DNA from: Arctopsyche grandis
Lineage: Eukaryota; Arthropoda; Insecta; Trichoptera; Hydropsychidae
Length of the DNA stretch: 64,000 bases
Assembly (NCBI RefSeq): GCF_051622035.1
Contig: NC_135364.1
Span: 21,169,001 to 21,233,000, forward strand
Reading direction: 5' to 3'
The position numbers were made by a program, and so were the translations under genes. This document shows positions 12,064-25,387 of this stretch, piece by piece; within the stretch, counting starts at the first letter, position 1, and every line of letters starts with the position of its first letter. Under the pieces are notes generated by a model. That model was not told the DNA's origin. It searched no databases and worked only from the letters and a program-made list of their open reading frames with translations.

Positions 12064-12713
12064 CAGAGATCTGGAGCAACTACTTTTTTGAGTTGCTCCG
12101 CTCCGTGCTCCGAATAGTTTTAATAGGAATCATATTATTTATCATCTTTATATTTTAATTTATTAATTTTATTCATATTCACATGATAACAAATTATAAA
12201 ATTTTATTTATAGACAATTTATTGATTTTAAAAATATTTAATATATATAATAGATATACATAACTATACTACACGATGTGCACATGGTTGTCCCAAACTA
12301 CCATAGTAACAAGAATAGAGAAAATAATCAAGAATATAATTTGATCACGATGGAAAAATAAAAAAGAAAGCGCGCGCACTCATTCATTTGTACGAAGCAA
12401 CAATAAGTGAAAAAAAGTATATAAAACAAAATATTTATAAAATAATATAAACAAACTACATAATGTACCACATGTCAAATGATTCCAGGATAAGAAACCA
12501 TCAAATATTGAATTAATCATAAATAAAAAACAAATTCAAAAAAAGCATTCATTTAATTTTTAAATTCTGAAAGAAATTCTAATACATAAAAACAAAATAT
12601 CGCAGCAGTGGAGCACTACAAATTTTCGTGCTCCAGCTCCGCTCCTGATCCGTGCAAAAACTCGTTGCTCCACTGCTCCGCGCTCCTGCTTCACGCTCCG
12701 CTCCAGATCTCTG
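12064..12713. mobile_element. hAT-like element with CAGAGATCTGGAGC termini
   Basis: The termini CAGAGATCTGGAGC and GCTCCAGATCTCTG are perfect inverted repeats. Flanking octamers ATTTATAT and ATATATGT agree at 6 of 8 positions, consistent with a decayed 8-bp TSD. Subterminal sequence is full of GCTCC/GGAGC repeats at both ends; the middle is AT-rich. No transposase seen. Confidence 0.6.
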
Positions 12714-12727
12714 ATATATGTATATAC

Positions 12728-12888
12728 CAGTAGCGTGCGCTGATATTTTCTCTCTTTTTGTCATACAGCCTTACTTAATGTGCACGAACGGGATACAAGA
12801 GGAACAGCCTGTTCCTCTTGTATCCTGCTCGTGCACATTAAGTAAGGCTGTACGACAAAAAGAGAGAGAATTTCAGCGCACGCCACTG
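12728..12888. mobile_element. 161-bp near-perfect fold-back element
   Basis: The whole element is an inverted repeat of two arms of about 80 bp meeting near 12808 (GGAACAG-CC-TGTTCC). Ends are CAGTAGCGTGCGCTGA and TCAGCGCACGCCACTG. Flanking GTATATAC and ATATATAC differ at one base, suggesting an 8-bp hAT-type TSD. Too small to encode protein. Confidence 0.7.
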
Positions 12889-12899
12889 ATATATACATA

Positions 12900-15800
12900 T
12901 GGAATCTGAAAGTCATTTCTATCGCTGAACGAGACTCTTATTCATAAATGTATATGTGCATATTGCAACATACATAGATCAAACGAATCAATACTTCATT
13001 GGAGTATTTTTAGTCAAATTCACTCACTCCAACCTACATATATAATTTGTAGAAAGGATTCTTTTAAAATAATTCATATAACTTAAAAAAAACGTCTCTT
13101 TTCTCCCATTAGACTTTTATTTTATTAAAGACTCTCTCTCTACACTCTCATCCTATCTCCATTAGAATTTTATTTTATTATATCCTCTTTTATATATTTA
13201 TTTTATGTGTATATCAATCACACCGACTTAGCCTTGATGAGTTTAAAACCATACTTTCTCTCTCTCTTTCTCAAGTTTTAATTATGTCGCAGTATTTTTA
13301 TAGTCGAGTGGCGGGAAGGAGTGAGAGGTTTGGACTTCCAGGATATCTTTTATCTTTTAATTAAGGCGAGTGGGTCATAATGGGTGGCGGGCCCCTAGGA
13401 CGAGTGGTGAAAAGGACGAAGCATCTTTCAGGGACAAAAGGGAACCGCAGCGTTCTCCAGAAACGCGCAGACCAGAGAACTCCATTAAAAAGTGAAATTT
13501 GTTGACGGTCTGCTGCCCAGAAAAGAGACGCAAAACGGGAAGGAAGTTGTGACCTCCCAATGAAAACGCATTAACCCCCACAATACCCGACTCGTTATAT
13601 TCTATACAATAATAATGATATTCTTTCAGCATTAGAGCGAACCGACTACGATGTTTTGACCTTTTAGGGGTAATATTTCATTTCGAGCTCGGTACGCATT
13701 TTTCTATTGAATTTTCGCGGTCCGAAAATACATCTTTTATATTGTATCGAATTTAATATTCCGAGTATCGACACGCCTATTTCGAGTCGTTGAAGTAATG
13801 TTACAAATTTTCAACATTGATTTTACGCTAATGGACGGCTTGATAGACGTTACTTGAGATCTCGAATCCAAATTTGGACATCCTTTTTTGTCCTTCCCCT
13901 CGATTGAATAGATAATGAGCGATCCTTTGGAAAACAATTAAGATATCTGAAAGTCGGAGGGTTTGTGCGTGTTGGTAAAAAAATATTCTCCTTCCAAAAA
14001 GGATGATAATGTACCTTGCCGTGATTTAAATTAATATTAATTTCTCTCGTTTCCTTTGACGAGGCCATGTTGGATTTTAATCGAAGGAAACTTGTCACTT
14101 TCTCAATATACCTTTTTTTAATTAAAAAATAGCGCTGACTTGTACAAAAATAATTCACGTTAAAACATTATTAATTTTAAGTGTACGGTGTACAATTTCT
14201 GGTCAAATTCTTCAAAAAAAACTATACATACTTATTTTATTATTTTATTTTACTATACTGAGTGACCATTCAATTAGTTTTATTTAAATTACATATTTCT
14301 CATTTGCCGACAAATTTTATCATCCTACTCCAAATGTTAAATACCATTCTTTAAAGCAATTATATACACATGTACACTATGAAAGTATGTAGATTAACAA
14401 TTTTGGCCTCCCAAGTACTTGTAGGTATTCACTTACCTTTATCAATCACTTATGGTAACTTGCATTGTCAATGTTAGTGAATTCAAACCACCAGATTACA
14501 TTTAGTCTACTCCTTTGAGTCACTCCTCCCACCAATACTGTGTCGTTACGTGAGAGTAATTCGCTTGTATAGATTTTGACATCGATTTATCAAGATTCAT
14601 CTTCAATTTTCAAAACTATGTTACCGTACTTGTACAATAACCAATAATGCATCTTTACTTGCATTATGCAAACATCTTATTATATTTATCTGTAAATTAA
14701 TTATTTTATGTATGTATAAAATAATTAATTCACGTATCCCGTGCCTTGAAATAAATACATTAATCATATATGGAAATAACAAAGCCATAAAAACGATAGG
14801 ATAATCTAATCGCTTTAAGATAAACATTGACATTATCAAATTCAATTTATTAACCGTACTCGAAGTATGAGAGTCAGTCATAACATCCGACTCAACGAGA
14901 GAGTAATGACTAAAGATCGATTACACGTGGGTGCACTATTTTTATAAATGGTCAATTTATTAGAATAACCAACAGTGTTCAAAGATAAACATTGACATCA
15001 CTAGATTCAGTGTATCTGACTCAACATCTGACTCAACGAGTTTAGTTCAGTTCTTTATAAGAATTCAGTCAAATCAGACCGAGTCAATCAGCTCAGTATT
15101 ACGCGTCTTTTAAGTTCATCGTTCCAATATTAAAATCAAATATATATTATTGATAATTAAAAGTATATCTTTTAAAATACATATAATATAAGGATTCAGT
15201 GTTAAAGAATCTATTTTATGCAGAACTTTAAAACTACAAATAAAATAAAATAAAGGAGCATTGATTGGGATGTTGACTGAATCGTCATCATGTTAAAAAC
15301 ATAAACTACCCTTAGATAAGTATATATGTATATATACATACATATCTATGTATGTCCCCTATGCAAATTGACAACTTTCAACTGTGTACCATTAAATTTG
15401 GTATACTATCCAATGGCAACTTAGACCGTAGATAGGTTTTGAAAGGGGTCGAAGTCCTTCAAAGGTCCTTCTTTCAACTTTCATCCGCGCTAGCAACGCC
15501 ATCTAATATAATATACAAATATTTGGTAGAATGTGTGAGACAAAAGGTGAACGATTTTTTTGATTCCTTTACGCTTTTCTGGGTCTTTTACGCATAATCC
15601 TGATGGATAAGTCAATTGGTGCCTTTGTTTACATACATAAGAACCATTTCAGATCAGCCCACCCTTCGTCCGACCCTGCATATCAAACGATCCCATTATA
15701 CTGTAGCGTGGGTGGTTTCGGCATGGGCGAATTTTCATTTCGTAAGAATAGCGTGGGCATACAAGATTGGCATTTGAATATTTGAACTATCCGAGTGCAA

Positions 15801-18600
15801 CGCTCTTATTATTTAGATATCGCCATGTTTGCGTCTCTTTTGAATGTGCTCCACTACCGACTAAGTCCTGCTTCTTCCTGGTCTGTCTTTGTCTCTTCCT
15901 TTCATCAAATATTTACAGGTGTTGCCAGGACTACGTACCGGTAAGACGCTCGGCTACTATTTACCCCACCTCCCGGCTACGACTCGCAAATGGAATTGTA
16001 AAACGAAGCTTTCGGAAGTGTTTTAATTATGTATCGAAAAAGGTGCTTTCACATAAGGAATGCTTGTCAACGGCCATTGCAAAGCAGGTGGTTAATTAAA
16101 AAAAAAACAGAACTTAGCTCATGTAGGAATGCCTGTAATATAATACGTGATTGAAATCAATGATTTATTTCCTTCTTCAATCTTCCCAAGTTTTTCTTTT
16201 GTTGTTTAATCCCACTGCCCTATGTCCCCTTCAAATTTCTAATGTATCTCCAAATTATAGTCCTTTCTCTTGGAAATCCAATCGGAAAGTTGTGAAATGC
16301 ACCTATAGATAAACAATGAAGAGTATATGCTTGATGCTTGATATCATATTCTTTAAGGATCTATTTGTGCAGAACTCTTGCTTTGAATACTTGTATTCAC
16401 AAGTACATATATGTATATGTATATATATATAAAGTTTATTAAATTATCGAAGAGTACTCTTAAAATAATTTATGTACCTAATTTTTGGCTCATTTTCAAA
16501 ACCCGGCATAGAAAGAAGCATGAGGTCGTGGATGAGAAACTTGATTGAAGGTTATGAAATCAACAAGATTGAAGTAATAGATCTGAGTAAAGTTGCTTCT
16601 TATTTAAAAAAAAATGAAAATAGACATATTTTTAATACATAAATGTGGACAAATGTATTAGGCCACTTGTAAAAAATGCTTTTACCGAAAATAAACAGCC
16701 ATAGCCTGCACTGCATCTTAATAGGAATTCCTCTATTGCCTTTTAATCTTGACACAGTATTCCCATTTTTGATTGATCTTTTATAGAAAAAATATCACTG
16801 TATCGCGAAAATGTTGTTTGGAAACTTTTATTTATCCCGACCCTTGAAAATGTATTGAAATAATCTGATTCATGTTCCCTTCACTTGATTCCCGTTTTCT
16901 TGGATTTTTTTAATAAAAGAGACGGACTTCATTTAAAAAATCTAACATGTATGTACATATAAATAGCGGAAAATTCTGTTAAATATTTAAAGTTTGAAAT
17001 CAGGTAGTGCTTGGATGTTTCCTATAGTATTGTATAATTTAGGTGGTTAAAATTGATGTAGATTACATATATACAAATGTACATATGTACATAGGCGAAA
17101 AGTGATGATGTTTATGTACATATTTAGTTTTAGCTAGTGTTAAAACCGCACAAAATTATGTATATCGGCCAAAATGCATAAATTATGCAAACGAAGCGTC
17201 ATTACCAAAGTGTAAAATACATTCAGCACTCTTTTGAGTGTCAATTTAGGTGCTTTTCAATTTGATTAAAAGAAAAAGAGATTAACTTAATTAATTTTGA
17301 GTACATTACGAAATTAGACGCAAAGCAACGACGCTTAATAATGGGTCACATCTCGGATTTTAATTAGCAATTTTAAATGGAAAAAATTTGGAAAGGAAGG
17401 GAAATAAAAAAGGCGACGATTAAAAAATACTGAAATTAATGCTGTAATAAATTTCATTTAATTTAACATACGGAATTAGTATCACATAGAACGATCACAT
17501 TATATGCTAGTTAAATATAATGGATTTGTGATCGGAATCTATCGGAGCGTTATATCGCCATTAATCTTTCATACTGTGCAGCTATGATATTTCTCCTTTC
17601 ATATCGAATCAAATATGGAGACTATATTTTTTATTATCGAAAACCTACAAAAGAAATCGTGCGGAAGACCCAGATAAAAGCGACGATATATTCTCTCCGA
17701 ATGAAGAGAAAAGGGGTGGAGGACCAGTGGACACAAAAAGGCTACGTTGGTGAAAAAAAAAATCATTAATTCGTCCACTAATGCTTTTGACCTTACCACA
17801 GAAAAAAGTCCTATTTTCGATATTTACTCCGGAATGGAATGAGAAAATTCTTGCAGATACATATTTTTTTATCTATGTATGTAGTTTCTGCGTTTGCTCT
17901 GGTGTGTTTCTTTCCTCTTTTTAATCGAGAGGCGGGGAAAGCCGTTTTCAGGCGTTTCTGGTGCAGCCGGATGGGGGGCTTTCAGCGTTGATAAATCTCA
18001 AAGTACAGAGGGCGGTTTTAAAACCCTTAAAAGCCCCCGGCGTGCCGTGAAAAATGTCCCTTCGGCTCGTTTCGCCGAGTCGTGAAGAAGTTTTAAGTGC
18101 ACCGCAGAAGCCGTTTCAGATTTTTCAGAGCAAACGAACGAGCGAATGTATGCAAATCCTTGCGCTCTTCAGCACCAGCTAAAGTGTTAAAAATTTCACA
18201 GCACGGTACAAGCAAACTCGTCTATCGATTCGCTCCTCCCCCCAAACCCGAATGCTGCACAATTTTGCACACGTACTTTCAAAGGTCACCTTGGATGCAC
18301 TACATTTATATATATTTCGCTTCATGGACGTTTGCATTTCTGAGATAATCAAACCAATAGGAATTGCATATTATGACACTCGCGTATGCTCATAACAAAA
18401 CTTTTCTACCAGTGGAGTCCAAATTTATTTTTTTTCTACTGCAAAGACTACTATCAGAACAATTAGGCTCCATAAATCCAAAATACGTTTTAAAAATAAC
18501 AAGCCAGGAAACTGCTTATATAAATGATAACTTTATAATTCAATTCAGATTACCATGGTGCCATTATAGGTTTCCGTAAGGCTACACCTATGGCCAAAGT
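12900..18600. other. Long stretch without supported genes
   Basis: It contains TACATA-type simple sequence, a loose repeat of GATAAACATTGACAT (14820 and 14980), and GC-richer blocks at 13370-13700, 15640-15960 and 17880-18300. None has a frame with recognisable protein motifs. 17140-17380 carries several AATTA motifs (see findings). Confidence 0.4.
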
Positions 18601-18608
18601 TTTACAAA

Positions 18609-18859
18609 TGAACCGTTGTATTTAAAAGTGGCATAAGTCCACTTTTAAGGAAATATTTTGCAAAACATTAAACATAATGTTTTGCGTTTCAAATATTCAA
18701 AAATACTGGTGGCCTGTAAATTAATTTATTCTGCTTTTCTGAGATTCTGGATATATCGAATTAAAAGAAATGATAAAAATTTGTGAATCAAGTCAAACAA
18801 AAAGTGTTTTTGGAAGTGAAAATTGGACTTTGGAACCATATTCAAATATATCGGCTCAT
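18609..18859 (+). mobile_element. MITE F, both ends present
   Basis: It runs from ATGAACCGTTGTATTTAAAA to ATATATCGGCTCAT, an imperfect terminal inverted repeat. The internal AAGTCCACTTTT near the left end mirrors TTGGACTTT near the right end. Roughly 250 bp, no coding capacity. Confidence 0.55.
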
Positions 18860-18929
18860 ATGTACTTTAATCTAAAAGAAGTATTGTTTTCTGATATCTA
18901 ATTATTTTAATATAATTCAAACATTCAAT

Positions 18930-19150
18930 AAATTTTGATTTTTGATTTTTAAATGCTTTTTATTATTACTAAATTACATATGTTCACAATACATCTTTTA
19001 TCTATTTTAATAGCTACTGATCTACTGATCATTTTCTATTTTACAATTTGAATTTAATTTTGTTAGTAATCATAGTATTATAATATTTTAATGCTAACAG
19101 CATAATAGGAAATAGAGCTCAAAAACCTATTTACAATTCATTCAATAAAT
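18930..19150 (-). repeat. Repeat G, inverted copy
   Basis: Reverse complement of 8675-8877, including CTACTGATCTACTGATC and GAGCTCAAAAACCTA. Confidence 0.5.
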
Positions 19151-19256
19151 GATACAGTTCAGCAGTTCGCATTATTGCTACAATTACATTGTATCTCTTA
19201 TATATAAACATTGACTTTACACAAAAGATTTACAAATAAAAAAAATACAAACTTTT

Positions 19257-19384
19257 CGGTTTTTCCAGATTCTAGATATATCGAATTAAAGTGTGTGATA
19301 CAAATTTGTGAATTAAGTCATACAGAAATAGTGTTTTGGGAACTGAAAATTTTACTTGCGCACTTTAAAATATCACGGTTCATA
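19257..19384 (+). repeat. MITE F, right-half fragment
   Basis: It matches 18740-18859 (TATATCGAATTAAAG, AATTTGTGAA, then ATATCACGGTTCATATG). Confidence 0.45.
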
Positions 19385-19399
19385 TGTACTATAAAAATG

Positions 19400-19890
19400 A
19401 CAAATACAAATCCCTATAGGAAACGATCGAGCTGGAGTCACTTACATAACCAGCAGCATAGAATTTTGTGGTAACGGGTTCAATCCCTGGCTGTCCTGCT
19501 GACCAGACCTTGGATATGTGACTCCAAGGTCAATCGTTTCCTATCGAAGTTTGCCAATTGGCAATCCTGTTCTATTTCTCGCAAAATTCAAGTTTACAGC
19601 ATTCGCTAATTTATAAAAATGCTGCAAATATGTCCATAGATGTACATATGTACATATATCTATAATTGTTCATCGATGTTTGTAATTGGTCTTGAATAAT
19701 ACTCACAATACTTATTAACAATGTTTGGTCATAGATCTCGTGTAAAATAAAATAAATGAGTGTATACCTGTATAAATAAATATCCATGGTCTGGCCAGCA
19801 ACACCGCTGGGCCAAGGCTCGAACCCATGACCCCTCAGTTGTTTCTGGTTATTTTCTTCTGGTGTTTTGCTCGATGACATTGCAATTGAT
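19400..19890. repeat. Rearranged SINE-A fragments
   Basis: It contains SINE-A pieces: GAAACGATCGAGCTGGAGTC, CCAGACCTTGGATATGTGAC, ATGCTGCAAATATG, then an inverted head CTCGAACCCATGACC near 19815. The order and orientation suggest overlapping or recombined copies. Confidence 0.45.
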
Positions 19891-19949
19891 GGATTTGGAA
19901 TTCATCCATGATTTGTAATTTAAGCTAACACTTATGATTATTGTACGAT

Positions 19950-20890
19950 TGTACGTTTGAATGTACCTACATCATCATCGTCATTCACAGCCACTCACCA
20001 TCCACTGCTGTATAAAAGCCTTTCCAAGACGCTTTCATTCGTCTCTGTGTTGAGCAATTCTCATCCATCCCATCTCAAACATATTTCTGATTCCATCCAC
20101 CCATCTCCCCTGTCGCCAACCTTGCACTTTTTTAAATTATCTGGGGTACCATTGGAGCACTTATTTCGCCCATCTATCGTCCGTTTTAGCTACGTGACCC
20201 ACCCATTAAATTTCTTAAATAATATAAAACGGGAACAATTTGCAACCCCTGCGGTGTGAAGATACGCATCTCACCGCTGAAGTCCACGTACGCATTCCGT
20301 GCCGCACTTTTGAGTGTGTTCTTACCAGTGATGACTCATTTCATCCAAATTATTGAGTAAACATTTTTTTTCTATTTGAATACAATATTTTTGTACATAT
20401 ACAAATTAAAAATATTCGTCCTGTCTGAATGGCTGCTGAAAAATTTTAATTAGGATTTGGTACAATAATTGAATAGACAATTGGTATTTTGATTGTTGAC
20501 GCGTGGTGCTTTTTTTAATGTAATGATTTTTTCATGTGAAGCGAAAACTTATACCTATAATCTGGGATCATAAATTTCATATAAAATATATAGCGTGATT
20601 CATATTTCATATGAAAGGTGCGAGCAGTTTGAAATAAAATTACTCATGCGCTACCCGTGGCAAGTTGAGCATTTTAATTGGTGAATGCAAATGGTGTGCT
20701 CCGTAATTGTGTGCGTGAGCAAATATGGGTCACACACTTTTATACTTGCATATAAACCTTATATTATATGCAATTAAATTCCATTATGTTATTATACATG
20801 TGCGAAATATTTTCACAATACACATGTAATCCATGGTCTCAAATTTCAATTGCCAATTCACTTCAATGCTATGTAATTACATTTTTTATT
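19950..20890. other. Unassigned stretch
   Basis: An open frame of 100 codons at 19957-20259 has low-complexity Ser/His/Pro composition and no domain. The rest is AT-rich with no supported feature. Confidence 0.35.
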
Positions 20891-20899
20891 TATTCATTT

Positions 20900-21640
20900 A
20901 TTTATTTAGTTGCAAATTGCTAATGAATATGTAACAAATAACAAAATTAAAAACTAAAATTATAGCTATAATATAACACAATTAACAAAACTATAATTAA
21001 TAGCCATAACATAATATTATATAATGCCAAACGTTGCATTGATTAAACTTACCCTTCAAGAAAGCACCAATGCTATTAGCACATCCCCTGGAAAACACCC
21101 CCTGCAGTTTTTGCTTTCTTAACTCTACCTATAGTTAAATTATTCCTATTTCTAGTTTTATGATTATGCATATCTCTATTCCTAACTATGTAATTATTAA
21201 AATATTTAGGTAATAGACCCTTATCTTATTTATTTACAAATTTTAAAGTGCTTAATTTAAGACTATTTCTAATATCCAACTATTTCAATTCATCTAATAT
21301 ACTTCTAACATTCTTACGTTTCCTCAGATTCAAAATTGCATGCATTATCCTATTCTGTACTTTCTGCAATTTATCAATGCACAATCCACTAAATAGATTG
21401 AGCATTATAGCGCAATATACAATATGAGGCCGTAAAATACAATTATATATTAATACTTTTTATACTTAATAAATTTCTTAACCTACAAAGTACACCAACT
21501 TTATTTAATAATATAATCTGCGTGCACCTTAAAACTTAATTTACAATCTAAATAAATGCCTAAAAATTGAATAGCATCTACTACTTTTACCACTCTCCCA
21601 TTTGAAGAACAATTTTTCACAGGTGAAAATAATTCACTGG
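20900..21640 (-). pseudogene. Non-LTR retrotransposon reverse transcriptase, 3' remnant
   Basis: Read on the minus strand, 21600 to about 21540 gives GRVVKVVDAIQFLGIYLDCK followed by LSFKVHADYI, the conserved F-L-G-x-x-L-D block after the RT catalytic core. About 150 bp further come RPHIVYCAIM and KLQKVQNRIM, then NHKTRNRNNL near the end. Several stops and shifts interrupt it. Clade (Jockey or CR1-like) is a guess. It is 5'-truncated. Confidence 0.65.
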
Positions 21641-22369
21641 GTGAAAAATGAACTTAGTGAATCTCTGCCAAGCTTCGAGTACAAGTTTTTGATATAACAA
21701 ATTTATATTACAGTGGCATCGAAATGAAAAATCGTTCGTTTCTGTAAAATGCAATTTAAGCTATGTGGAGCATGTACGCCAGTGAAACGTATCATATATT
21801 TATAGCCAGAGTGGATTGGTTGGTACCACAGAACAAAGCATCTGTCAAGTAGTTTATGTATACTCTGCAGATCTCGGTCTTTTCATTTTTTTTTCTTGGA
21901 GTAGAATACATACATAATATGTTCAATATATGTATTGATTTTAGGGCAAATACATTTTTGCAAAGTTTTGGTCGTCCGTTATTCGTACTAAATTTTGCAA
22001 TATTTGAATAATATAAAAATGTGTGTTGCGCAAAATTTTATATATAAACAGTATACTTCATGTGCGGTACAAAAATCGGTCAAAATCAATTGTGAAGTGT
22101 TTTACTTTGTCTCCGAAAACTGTGACGAAAATTCTCTTAGCAAGACGATTAAGCATTGTCTTTTTCGTATAAAAATTAATTTGAAAAACATTTTCATTTT
22201 TAAATAATTTAATAGTATCGTATTAAAAATAAGTTGCAGTAAAAAGGCTACGGAGTGCGATATTTGAAGTCATCGATGAAATATTTGCAAGGCTGGGCGA
22301 TGACGATGAAGATGTAATGTCGGAACAAGTAGGAAAGCTTTTCACCCAAACCCAAAAAAGCGTATGTGT

Positions 22370-23400
22370 AGCAGAATAGACTAGTGGTTAGCATATAATG
22401 CTTTGAAAAAAGAGGTCACGGATTCAAATACCACTGGTTTCTGCTGGCCAGACCTTGGGTTTGTGACTAGGGATCCCAATCGAATATTCGAATATTCGAG
22501 TATTCGAATTATTCGTCTGATTTTTCAGCCATTCGTTGTTCGAATATTTCATCAACTATTCGAATATTATTCGTGTATATATTTTTTTATAAACTAAATA
22601 CACAAAATCAACATGGAAAGAGTGATGACGAAGAAGCCGACGATTATGAAGAAAATGAAATATATAATGGGGATAATTGTGATAAAAATGAAGATAATGA
22701 AGAAAATGAAATGTCTACATGTGAAGAAACAGATTTTTATTCATTGAATATGGAAATGTTTGAAGAAAATCACTTTCCGATCGATAATAATCTCAAGGAA
22801 ATTTTAGAAAACATCTTCTTCATTATCGAATATTTAAGAAGTCTCCGGCGAAATATACATTTTTACAAGAAATCATAATGAATAAAGAAAATAAAAAATT
22901 GGTAAATTATTATTGGCTGTAAAAACGAGGTGGAATTCAATGGCAACTATGATAGACGATTAATTCAAATTTATGCTTGGTACATACATACATATGTAAT
23001 TACCTTTTTTTAATTTTCGATTATATTCGAATATTCGAATAGCTCTTGATTTACTATTCGATATTCGAGTAGTTGAAGTCGACGAATATTTGGGATCCCT
23101 ATTTGTGACTCCAGGTCAATCGTTTCCTGTCACAGTTTGCCAATTTATCTGATTTTCATTGAAACTATTCCAACAAATTGGCAACCTTACCCATTTTCTG
23201 GCAAATCTCGAGTTTTCAGCAATCTCGGATTTTGCTGAATTATATAAAATGCTGCAAATTTACATATTTGACCATAGATGTCTCCATGGATGTTAATTGA
23301 TTTGAATTTACTTTGTATGATATTATCTATGTATCAAATGTACAATATTTCTGGCCAGGCAGGTGCATTAGGCCTTCCTGGTATTAATAATAATAATAAT
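22370..23400 (+). mobile_element. tRNA-derived SINE-A, split by a hAT element
   Basis: The head GACTAGTGGTTAGCATA resembles an A box and GGATTCAAATACC a decayed B box. The body continues after the insert with TTTGTGACTCCAGGTCAATC, GCTGCAAATTTACATATTTG and the tail GGCCTTCCTGGT followed by TTAATAATAATAAT. The intact copy at 29134-29560 confirms that 22468-23101 is an insertion. Confidence 0.75.
22468..23101. mobile_element. hAT-type non-autonomous element, TAGGGATCCCAA family
   Basis: Perfect 12-bp terminal inverted repeats TAGGGATCCCAA are flanked by the identical octamer TTTGTGAC (22460-22467, 23102-23109), the hallmark of hAT transposition. Both subterminal regions carry repeated CGAATATTCG palindromes. 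A 101-codon acidic frame at 22573-22878 may be a transposase remnant, but no motif is clear. A shorter relative lies at 37910-38132. Confidence 0.85.
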
Positions 23401-23670
23401 AGCTTTTATTCCAGACGAAGAGGAGAATAGTGCAATCCCCAACGCCCATATAAATAATATATAGATAATAAAAAAAGTATTGAAAAATAGTAAACAAAAA
23501 ATAAATACATAAGTAAATATATAAATATTACTGATAATAAATAATAATAATAATAAATAATAATAATAATAAATAATAATAATTATAATAATAATAAATA
23601 CGTCTAATAATAATAAATAATAATAATAATAATTAGTATTAATAAAATAAAAATAAATACAACCTTATTC
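23383..23670. repeat. AAT/TAA-rich simple repeat tract
   Basis: Trinucleotide AAT repeats with interruptions, apparently grown from the SINE-A tail. The part at 23400-23460 (CCAGACGAAGAGGAG) is not low complexity and is unassigned. Confidence 0.7.
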
Positions 23671-23834
23671 ACTCGTAATGCATAGAAATTTTTCTTTCCA
23701 ACTGCAGTAAGTCAAAAAACGCGCCACTATAATGGTAAGAACGCGCAAAAGTATGGCACGGGACATGTTCGTGATTTATAACTGTAATTGGCATATCTTG
23801 ATGTCATTGTCAATTCATACGATCTTATTATTTC

Positions 23835-23935
23835 GACAAATTTCTCCTATATTTCTTCAAAAATGGAAATCACCGTTATCGATCACTATCAAACCTACAT
23901 ATGTCAATACAATAAAATATCACCGAAAAACTCCA
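23835..23935. repeat. Short dispersed repeat I, copy 2
   Basis: Matches 4725-4835 (ATGGAAATCACCGTTATC, AAAATATCACCGAAAA). Confidence 0.5.
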
Positions 23936-23939
23936 AACA

Positions 23940-24870
23940 TATGCCGCGTACCAGCTGTGTGTCTGCAATTTAACCGTTCAAACATAATAAGCTATTTTTT
24001 AAATTTTGTTCTCTGAAATATTTTTTTAGACATTTCCAAATGTAAATTTGTATGACATTTTTTCCCAAATTTCCACCCATATTTACACCGTACAATATCC
24101 GCCACAACCATTGAATCATCCTGTACACACACATGTATATATATATAGGTATATATATGTAGTAACAGACAGGCCACTAAACGCATTTTAACCCCGAGCT
24201 CATTTTTTTTCCACCCCCTCCCCCCCCCCTAGTATATAATATTGTATGAGCGGAAGGCGTGTGTATGGACGTTGGCGAAGACAATATACGCGGTGATTTA
24301 TGAGAATCGTTCCGCTCCTTTTTTCTTTCTTCCGGTACGAAGAGGCTTCGCCGACAAAAAGGGTGGATGAACCACCCCCCCGCCCTCCAAACTCCGCATT
24401 CAACCCCCACTACAAAAAAAGTGCAAAAATTGGATCCGTTCGGACACAAAGGGGCGGTCGGGTAATTGTATTTATTTACATTTGCGCATTATACATGTGC
24501 GCTATGTGGACGGGCGTCTACAATGGACCTGGATGTTTGTGGGTCTGCCTGGTTAAATAATTTAACTACCCCTGGCTCTGCAGCGTGACGTTCAGAGGCT
24601 TCCAACCTTTGATGATTAACGCTGGCAAGCTAGAATGAAGCATATACATACGTATATATGTATTATTTTTATTTCAATCGAACATGTACACTTCCCTTTA
24701 CAGATCGCTCCAAAGCGACGTCTGTACTAATACACATACAATACAATAATACAATTACTACAAGCATGTTACATGTACAATGCGAATTCATACAAACATC
24801 ATCCACACAGTGCCATATATAGAGAACGTTTTGCAGCATTTTATTATAAAAATTAGCGAACCTCAAGAAG
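23940..24870. other. Unassigned stretch with C-rich tracts
   Basis: It includes a 14-base-plus C/T tract near 24210-24232 and a GC-richer block to 24600. Overlapping frames on both strands have no domain. Confidence 0.35.
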
Positions 24871-24879
24871 CTGAATAAC

Positions 24880-25087
24880 TTGAGATTTGCAAGAGGAATT
24901 GGAAAGAAGATGCCAATTTACAGGAATCGTTTCAATGAAAATCAGAAAAATTGGCAAATTCTGATAGAAAACGATCGAACTGGAGGCACAAACCAAAGTC
25001 TGGCAAACAGCTACTAGTGGGAATCAAACCGTGACCACTCCGCTCGAAAGCATAATATGCTAACCACTAGTCCACGCTGCTGGTTAT
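24880..25087 (-). mobile_element. SINE-A, reverse copy
   Basis: Contains CCAATTTACAGGAATCGTTT, AACGATCGAACTGGAGGCAC and, at the head, GCTAACCACTAGTCCACGCT, the reverse of the tRNA-like A box. Confidence 0.6.
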
Positions 25088-25387
25088 ATTATATGTAGAA
25101 GTACAAAATAACACATCTACACATATGTATGTACTTGACAGTATTCCGTAACTTTTCCTAACTTTGACCCGCCAGTTAATGCTGGGATTATAGTCTGTTC
25201 ATAATATTGAACCGATACGATGGATATAGCAAACTTTTTCATTTACCGGTATAAACCGATATACCGGTAATGGGAAAAATTATTTGCCGTTTACTGATAA
25301 ATGAAATTTTACGTTAAATTGCAATCTTTAATAATAGCTGAAAATCTACAGCTTTCTGTACAAACAATTTTCTCTATTGACTATCTT

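Noticed and set aside
15767..16099. Possible short lectin exon at 15940-15970 with AG and GTAAG borders
   Set aside because: The reading (CCQDYVP or VLPGLRT) does not fit the lectin fold and is too short to support.
23383..23670. CRISPR-like regular repeat
   Set aside because: It is a simple AAT trinucleotide tract with no spacers, in a eukaryotic genome.
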